Positions 6,601 through 10,426 of a DNA stretch of 10,426 nt are shown one piece after another (positions within the stretch are counted from its first letter, which is position 1; each line of letters opens with the position of its first letter). Location: contig JAJPXK010000183.1 of NCBI GenBank assembly GCA_021205485.1, positions 1 through 10,426 on the forward strand. The letters run 5' to 3'. A program made the translations under genes and the position numbers. The stretch comes from Clostridia bacterium (GTDB lineage: Bacteria > Bacillota > Clostridia > Christensenellales > Borkfalkiaceae). Below the pieces are notes generated by a model. It was not told the DNA's origin. It saw only the letters and a list, made by a program, of their open reading frames with translations, and ran no database searches.

Positions 6601-7522
6601 TATAGACGGCTTGCAGACGCCTAACAACGTCTTTCTGGCCCCGCTCGCAGGCTATACCAACGCCGTTTTCCGCAAAATGTGTTACGGCTTAGGGGCAGGG
6701 CTTACCTTTACCGAGATGGTGAGCGCCAAGGGCCTATGCTATAAGAGCAACGCTTCGGCGGAACTGTTGTTTGTAACCGAAGATTACGGCGGGATAAAAG
6801 CCTGCCAGCTTTTCGGCGGCGAACCCGAATACATAAAAATGGCGGCAGAAAGCGAGCATGTCGCCCCGTTTGATCTGATAGACTTAAATTTCGGTTGCCC
6901 CGTGCCTAAAATTTTTAACAACGGCGAAGGCAGCGCTCTTTTAGCCGACTTTGACAGGGCGGGCAGAATTATAAAAGCTGCCAGGTCAAGCGGTAAAAGG
7001 GTAAGCGTAAAATTCCGCATAGGAATAACCGAAGGCAACTTCGTCGCCGCAGATTTTGCAAAAATGTGCGAGGATAGCGGAGCCGATATGCTTACCGTGC
7101 ACGGCAGAACGCGGGATAAAATGTATGCCGGCGAGGTAAATTACGGCCAGATAGAGGCTGTAAAAAAGGCTGTAAATATACCCGTAATAGCCAACGGCGG
7201 CGTATTTTGCGAAGCCGACGCCGACAAACTTGTAAACAATACGGTAGCCGACGGCGTAATGCTCGCACGGGGCGCCATGTACGACCCGTCGTTATTCTGC
7301 GAGATAACTCATAGCCCTGTTCCCGATAAAAAACAGCTTATTTTAAAACAGTTAGAGGACACATTAACCTATTACGGCGAAAGATTTTGCCTTGTTTTTA
7401 TGCGGAAAATGGTTGCTTTTTATACAAAAGGCGGCAAAAATTCTTCAGCGCTCCGTACTAAACTTTTCGCCTGTAACTCTGTAGGCGAACTTAAGACCAT
7501 GATAGAAGGCGTTGAGTGGTGA
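6581..7522 (+). CDS. dus: tRNA-dihydrouridine synthase (DusB/NifR3-like)
   Basis: This FMN-dependent enzyme reduces specific uridines in tRNA to dihydrouridine, using NADPH. The 313-residue protein shows the Dus TIM barrel in order: APLAGYTNAVFR (20-31), the catalytic-cysteine motif DLNFGCPVPKI (101-111, Cys106), KFRIG (144-148), HGRTRDKMYAG (174-184), ANGGV (204-208) and GVMLARGAM (225-233). The last two form the FMN phosphate site. All expected catalytic residues are present. The length is a little short of typical DusB proteins (about 320-330) because the C-terminal helical domain is compact. AAGGG (6570-6574) lies 6 bases before the ATG, within the last codons of yabN; the 20-bp overlap implies coupled translation. 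Dus subfamily and target uridine cannot be told from sequence alone. Confidence 0.93.
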   Translation: MQLKAINIDGLQTPNNVFLAPLAGYTNAVFRKMCYGLGAGLTFTEMVSAKGLCYKSNASAELLFVTEDYGGIKACQLFGGEPEYIKMAAESEHVAPFDLIDLNFGCPVPKIFNNGEGSALLADFDRAGRIIKAARSSGKRVSVKFRIGITEGNFVAADFAKMCEDSGADMLTVHGRTRDKMYAGEVNYGQIEAVKKAVNIPVIANGGVFCEADADKLVNNTVADGVMLARGAMYDPSLFCEITHSPVPDKKQLILKQLEDTLTYYGERFCLVFMRKMVAFYTKGGKNSSALRTKLFACNSVGELKTMIEGVEW

Positions 7523-7525
7523 AAA

Positions 7526-8407
7526 ATGAAAAAAGGTCTTATATTAAACAACGCGTATTCTACGCTTAAATCCAGCCTCAACCAGTCGGCGAGGCTTAAA
7601 GATGAGTTTGCAAAACTCGGCGTACAGATTGACGTAAAGCCGAATAATTTTTTCCCTGCGACAATAGAGGACGGAAATATAAAAAGCAAAGTCTGCGGCT
7701 ATGACTTTTGTATTTACCTCGATAAAGATAAGTACATATCCGATATGCTTGAAAAAAGCGGCTTGCGGCTTTTTAACAGCCATAAGGCGATATGCGACTG
7801 CGACGACAAAATGGTTACGTCAATCCGCCTTGCAAACCTCGGCGTAAAAATGCCTGAGACAATTCCCGGCTTTTTGTGTTACGATCCTGACGCAAAAATC
7901 CAGACGTCGGCTCTTGACTATATAGAGGGAGAACTCGGCTACCCCGTGGTAGTTAAAACGAGCTACGGCTCTTTAGGAAAGGGCGTTTTCAAAGCCGACG
8001 ACAGAGGCGGGCTTTATAAAATAATGGAAGAAGTAAAATGTATACCTCATCTTTTTCAGCAGTTTATAAAGGAAAGTTCTGGTACAGATTTGCGGGTGAT
8101 CGCTGTAGGCGGAAAGTGTGTCGCCGCGATGAAGCGGACGGCTGAAAACGATTTCCGTTCCAATATAGAGCTCGGCGGCAAAGGCGAAAAGTTTGAGCTG
8201 TCGGACGATATAAAAAATTTGTGTAAAAAGGTGAGCGAAGCTTTAGGCCTTGACTATTGCGGGATAGATATTTTGTTTGGCAAAGATGGCCCCCTTGTAT
8301 GCGAGGTAAACTCCAACGCGTTTTTCGGCGGGATAGAGGGGGTAACCAAAGCAAACGTCGCAGCTTGTTACGCCGAATATATTTACGGTAAAATCTATTT
8401 AAAATAA
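7526..8407 (+). CDS. RimK/LysX-like ATP-grasp ligase, substrate unknown
   Basis: ATP-grasp enzymes join a carboxylate to an amine through an acyl-phosphate. The 293 residues contain a preATP-grasp Rossmann-like part (about 1-95), then the ATP-binding region VVVKTSYGSLGKGV (141-154, Lys144), the hinge strand QQFIKE (178-183), DLRVIAVGG (188-196) and RSNIELGG (211-218). GIDILF (246-251) and the metal-binding CEVNSNAFFGGIEG (259-272, with Glu260 and Asn262) follow. The EVNS..GIEG..K.N.A pattern resembles RimK and LysX more than D-Ala-D-Ala ligase. RimK glutamylates ribosomal protein S6, and relatives act on cofactors, amino-group carriers or peptides; nothing here selects one. The ATG lies 3 bases after the dus stop with only a weak GAGTGG (7514-7519), so it probably depends on coupled translation in the operon. 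Confidence 0.85.
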   Translation: MKKGLILNNAYSTLKSSLNQSARLKDEFAKLGVQIDVKPNNFFPATIEDGNIKSKVCGYDFCIYLDKDKYISDMLEKSGLRLFNSHKAICDCDDKMVTSIRLANLGVKMPETIPGFLCYDPDAKIQTSALDYIEGELGYPVVVKTSYGSLGKGVFKADDRGGLYKIMEEVKCIPHLFQQFIKESSGTDLRVIAVGGKCVAAMKRTAENDFRSNIELGGKGEKFELSDDIKNLCKKVSEALGLDYCGIDILFGKDGPLVCEVNSNAFFGGIEGVTKANVAACYAEYIYGKIYLK

Positions 8408-8412
8408 GGTTG

Positions 8413-8439
8413 CTCCGCCTTTTTTGTACGGTGGCGGAG
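8413..8439 (+). other. GC-rich hairpin after the ATP-grasp gene
   Basis: CTCCGCC (8413-8419) and GGCGGAG (8433-8439) form a perfect 7-bp stem with a 13-base T-rich loop, starting 5 bases after the stop codon. No T run follows directly, so it is more likely a 3'-end stabiliser than a terminator by itself. Confidence 0.5.
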
Positions 8440-8459
8440 GAGGACGGCGAAATTTTTTT

Positions 8460-8484
8460 AAGGGTACTCAATGTGCCCTTTTTT
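8460..8484 (+). terminator. Intrinsic terminator of the spoVT-ligase gene run
   Basis: AAGGGTAC (8460-8467) pairs with GTGCCCTT (8473-8480), with one G-T pair, across loop TCAAT. The right arm continues into T8481-8484. It ends the co-directional block before the YihY-like gene. Confidence 0.85.
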
Positions 8485-8509
8485 AGTGCAAAAATCAATA
8501 AAAAATACT

Positions 8510-8530
8510 GTATTATGTCACACATAGTAC
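8510..8530. promoter_or_regulatory. Operator-like inverted repeat upstream of the YihY-like gene
   Basis: GTATTATGT (8510-8518) and ACATAGTAC (8522-8530) form 9-base arms with one mismatch around CAC. The right arm also starts a perfect 12-base palindrome, CATAGTACTATG (8523-8534). The size and AT-rich symmetry resemble operators of dimeric winged-helix repressors such as the GntR/YtrA or PadR types; that assignment is a guess. TATTAT (8511-8516) inside it could be a -10 box, although no good -35 was seen. Confidence 0.45.
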
Positions 8531-8558
8531 TATGCAAAAGATTAAATAGTATATATTT

Positions 8559-8598
8559 TACCGCCTTTGCTTAAAATATTATTATGATAAAGGCGGTA
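8559..8598. repeat. Perfect 10-bp inverted repeat around the start codon
   Basis: TACCGCCTTT (8559-8568) and AAAGGCGGTA (8589-8598) are exact reverse complements separated by 20 bases. The ATG at 8584-8586 lies in the loop, and the right arm covers codons 2 to 5. In RNA this would be a stable stem with an exposed start codon; in DNA it could be a protein site. Confidence 0.75.
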
Positions 8599-9372
8599 TT
8601 TGATAAAATTGCAGAAACGTTTAAATATTACTCGGACAGGCGTTTTACAACAATTTCAGGTACTCTCGTCTATTTCTTTCTGATGAGCCTGGCGCCCTTT
8701 TTATTCTGGCTTTCGCTCTTTTTCGGCGATATAGATATCACGGCCATAACAAGCATTCCGCTGCTTTCAGCCGCCGCCCCGTTTATAGAGGATATTCAGT
8801 CCAACGCCCTGAGCGCCACAAGCGGGGCGGGGATAATTTTTATTGTAACCACCCTCTATTCGTCTACAAATTTTTTCTTCCACCTAAGGCGGAGCGGAGA
8901 AATTATTTACGGCAGCAATTTCAAAAAGGGAGGGGTTAAACTAAGGCTGTATTCCCTCGGCGTCATTATCGCCGCCCTGTTTTTGACGTCGGCCGCGGTG
9001 AGCGTGTTGATTTTCGGCGGCAGGATTCTTTCAAAAATTTTTAATCGCCTTTGCGCTGAAATTATAATTTACGCTTTTACACTCGCGGCCGTAACAATAA
9101 TGGCTGTGCTTTTAAACCTGTTTATCTGCCCGTATAAAATTAAATTTTCGCAGGTTTTGGCGGGGAGCCTGTTAACCGTTCTTTTGTGGATTGTGTGCGG
9201 CGTCGGTTTTGCCGTCTATTTAAAATTTGCCACCCCCGGCAAACTCTACGGCAAAGTCGCGTCTTTAATTGTATTTTTATTGTGGTGCTATCTTATGATG
9301 AACAGCTTTGTGATAGGCGTGATATACAACGGAAGATACGCCTCGGCGTACCGCGTCAAAGAGATTTTCTGA
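8584..9372 (+). CDS. YihY/BrkB-family inner membrane protein
   Basis: This is a polytopic membrane protein of the YihY/BrkB (UPF0761) family, whose biochemical role is not established. Some members were once called ribonuclease BN or virulence factor BrkB, and E. coli YhjD is linked to lipopolysaccharide export. The 262 residues contain about six hydrophobic segments (roughly 27-47, 78-98, 120-145, 158-181, 190-213 and 222-247). Family-like stretches are LVYFFLMSLAPFLFWL (28-43), the LAGSLLTVLLWIVCGVGFAV run (192-211) and LYGKVASLIVFLLWCYLMMN (221-240). No Shine-Dalgarno precedes the ATG, and an in-frame TAA at 8572-8574 rules out an upstream extension from ATG, GTG or TTG. The first hydrophobic segment begins where expected for the family. 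The gene appears to stand alone and converges on degV. Confidence 0.87.
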   Translation: MIKAVFDKIAETFKYYSDRRFTTISGTLVYFFLMSLAPFLFWLSLFFGDIDITAITSIPLLSAAAPFIEDIQSNALSATSGAGIIFIVTTLYSSTNFFFHLRRSGEIIYGSNFKKGGVKLRLYSLGVIIAALFLTSAAVSVLIFGGRILSKIFNRLCAEIIIYAFTLAAVTIMAVLLNLFICPYKIKFSQVLAGSLLTVLLWIVCGVGFAVYLKFATPGKLYGKVASLIVFLLWCYLMMNSFVIGVIYNGRYASAYRVKEIF

Positions 9373-9375
9373 CAT

Positions 9376-9409
9376 AAAAAAATCGGGCCATAAATGGCCC
9401 GAAAAAACT
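9376..9409 (-). terminator. Terminator between the convergent genes, mainly for degV
   Basis: TCGGGCCA (9383-9390) and TGGCCCGA (9395-9402) form a perfect 8-bp stem with loop TAAA. On the minus strand the stem runs into seven T (complement of 9376-9382), the classical form for degV. On the plus strand the bases right after the stem are A, so termination of the YihY-like transcript would be weaker. Confidence 0.88.
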
Positions 9410-9419
9410 TTTTATTGAA

Positions 9420-10292
9420 TTATCTTTCTTTTACGGCGCAAGCTATGGCGAGAGAGCCCGGCCCGATATGTACCGATACGCTTAAAGAGAGGGGGTTGAT
9501 ATATTCTACGGGCAACCCTAAATATTCTTCTGCTTCGGCTTTGAATATTTCGGCTTCGGCGAGATTTTCGGTATGAGCTATAAATATAGTCATTTTCCCG
9601 GCCTTGTAAAGGTCGTTAAATCTCGTATCCAGATCCTTCTTTATGGCGTCAAGCATTATCTTTTTGGCGTCGTGCATTTTTCTCGGCTTTGCAAACTGGT
9701 CAAGCTTGTCGCCCTGAATCTGCAAAACGGGTTTGATTTTTAAAAGGGTGCCTATCGCCGCGACGGCGGGGGTAAGCCTTCCGCCTTTTTTAAGGTATTT
9801 AAGCGTGTCTACCGTTATGTATATGCTCGACTGCATAGATGTTTCCATAAGCCAGTCGGCGATTTCTTTGCCCGTCTTGCCCTGTTTTGCGAGAGCCAAA
9901 GCGTCTAAAACAGCGCTTTTTTGCGTGAATGAAACTCTTTTATTGTCTATAACGAATACTTTTCCCGCAAATTCGGGGTCTTCGGCAACATGCTGCGCCG
10001 AATGAACTGTTTCAGAAAGTCCGCTTGAAATAGGAATAAAGATAACGTTGTCGTTTTCTTTAAGAAGGTTTCTCCATGTGTCGGCCATATCGTAAGAGCT
10101 CGGCTGCGAGGACGAAACGGTTACGCTGTCGTCTTTAAGTTTTTCGTAAAACTGTTCCTGCGTAAGGTTGATATCCTCTAAAAAAGTTTCTCCGTTTATA
10201 ATGGAGGGGGTAGGGATAACGGTAACTCCAAGCTCTTTCGCTTCTGCCTGAGTTATGCCGCTGTTGCTGTCTGCTACTATCGCTATTTTCAT
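9420..10292 (-). CDS. degV: DegV-family fatty-acid-binding protein (FakB-like)
   Basis: DegV/FakB proteins bind a free fatty acid and, in Firmicutes with FakA, present it for phosphorylation so that exogenous fatty acids enter phospholipid. The 290 residues fit the two-domain family throughout: ADSNSG (7-12), SSSQPS (60-65), ISSGLSETV (88-96, ligand carboxylate region), LKYLKKGGRL (164-173), and HIGPGSLAI (275-283) near the C-terminus. Length is typical (about 280-290). The start ATG is at 10292-10290 on the minus strand; the best ribosome site, AAAGGAG, is about 13 bases upstream, farther than usual, and no alternative start lies between. No FakA gene is in the window, so which kinase it serves, and its fatty-acid preference, are unknown. 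It has its own promoter and terminator. Confidence 0.93.
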   Translation of the reverse strand: MKIAIVADSNSGITQAEAKELGVTVIPTPSIINGETFLEDINLTQEQFYEKLKDDSVTVSSSQPSSYDMADTWRNLLKENDNVIFIPISSGLSETVHSAQHVAEDPEFAGKVFVIDNKRVSFTQKSAVLDALALAKQGKTGKEIADWLMETSMQSSIYITVDTLKYLKKGGRLTPAVAAIGTLLKIKPVLQIQGDKLDQFAKPRKMHDAKKIMLDAIKKDLDTRFNDLYKAGKMTIFIAHTENLAEAEIFKAEAEEYLGLPVEYINPLSLSVSVHIGPGSLAIACAVKER

Positions 10293-10328
10293 AAATCGTA
10301 AATTTACTCCTTTAAAAAGTATATTTTT

Positions 10329-10358
10329 ATTGTACTACAAAACAATGCGTTAAGTCAA
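10329..10358 (-). promoter_or_regulatory. Sigma-A promoter of degV
   Basis: On the minus strand TTGACT (complement of 10353-10358) and TACAAT (complement of 10329-10334) are 18 bases apart. Transcription would start near 10322, giving a leader of about 30 bases with AAAGGAG in it. Confidence 0.7.
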
Positions 10359-10372
10359 ATAAATAAAGCAGC

Positions 10373-10400
10373 GGGGTAAAAGCGAGCGTACTTTTACCCC
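10373..10400. other. Perfect 10-bp hairpin at the right edge
   Basis: GGGGTAAAAG (10373-10382) and CTTTTACCCC (10391-10400) pair perfectly around an 8-base loop. On the plus strand it is followed by TATTTG, and on the minus strand by GCTGCTTTATTTATTT. Neither is a clean T run. It may be the terminator of a gene outside the window or a regulatory hairpin upstream of degV. Confidence 0.5.
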
Positions 10401-10426
10401 TATTTGCACAAATTGTTAAATTTCAG

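Noticed and set aside
7526..8407. D-alanine-D-alanine ligase as the identity of the ATP-grasp gene
   Set aside because: The C-terminal EVNSN..GIEG pattern and the short N-terminal part fit the RimK/LysX branch better; the Ddl substrate-binding residues were not recognised.
8064..8537. A 157-codon minus-strand frame across the end of the ligase gene
   Set aside because: It runs through the terminator and ligase motifs, and its translation is low-complexity and arginine-rich with no family resemblance.
8560..8598. Terminator reading of the inverted repeat at the YihY-like start
   Set aside because: The 20-base loop and the lack of a T run after the right arm do not fit an intrinsic terminator, and the right arm is coding sequence.
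9376..9409. Fully bidirectional terminator
   Set aside because: Only the minus strand has a T run directly after the stem; plus-strand termination here is possible but weak.

Overview
The window looks like chromosomal DNA of a spore-forming Firmicute of the Clostridia type, probably an uncultured or gut-associated lineage. The reasons are a Leu-type T-box leader, the forespore regulator SpoVT at the head of the spoVT-yabM-yabN gene order known from Bacillus subtilis, AT-rich intergenic DNA with sigma-A-like promoters, AGGAGG-type ribosome binding sites, and a dispersed-repeat mosaic of a kind common in gut Clostridia. The genus cannot be fixed from this sequence. No mobile element, CRISPR array, rRNA or tRNA gene was seen.

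Left part (1-3202). A T-box riboswitch with specifier codon CTC (Leu) and its own attenuator precedes leuA, a yeast/actinobacterial-type (type 2) 2-isopropylmalate synthase. A 290-base spacer follows, holding tandem hairpins and a GTCATCCTGAGC-type repeat. Next is a strong sigma-A promoter and an Lgt-family integral membrane protein with unusual active-site motifs, closed by a clean intrinsic terminator.

Middle part (3203-8484). A sigma-G-like promoter precedes spoVT. Tightly packed co-directional genes follow: yabM (SpoVB/MOP flippase family), yabN (degenerate tetrapyrrole methylase plus MazG), a tRNA-dihydrouridine synthase and a RimK-like ATP-grasp ligase. yabM and yabN overlap by 62 bp, yabN and dus overlap by 20 bp, and dus and the ligase are 3 bp apart. 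The block ends in hairpins, one of them an intrinsic terminator. Its first three genes match B. subtilis order; the last two replace the yabO/yabP/yabQ genes found there.

Right part (8485-10426). A YihY/BrkB-family membrane protein has no Shine-Dalgarno sequence. Its start codon lies in the loop of a perfect 10-bp inverted repeat, and a separate operator-like palindrome lies upstream. It converges on a minus-strand DegV/FakB-type fatty-acid-binding protein, with a terminator between them. The DegV gene has a recognisable promoter, and a long perfect hairpin of unknown purpose lies at the right edge.

Most of the window is ordinary conserved chromosome. I did not find a clearly new multi-gene system. 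The points most worth a second look are the Lgt-family protein without the catalytic-position histidine, the hairpin and palindrome at the yihY-like start, the unassigned ATP-grasp ligase beside dus, and the decayed methylase half of YabN.
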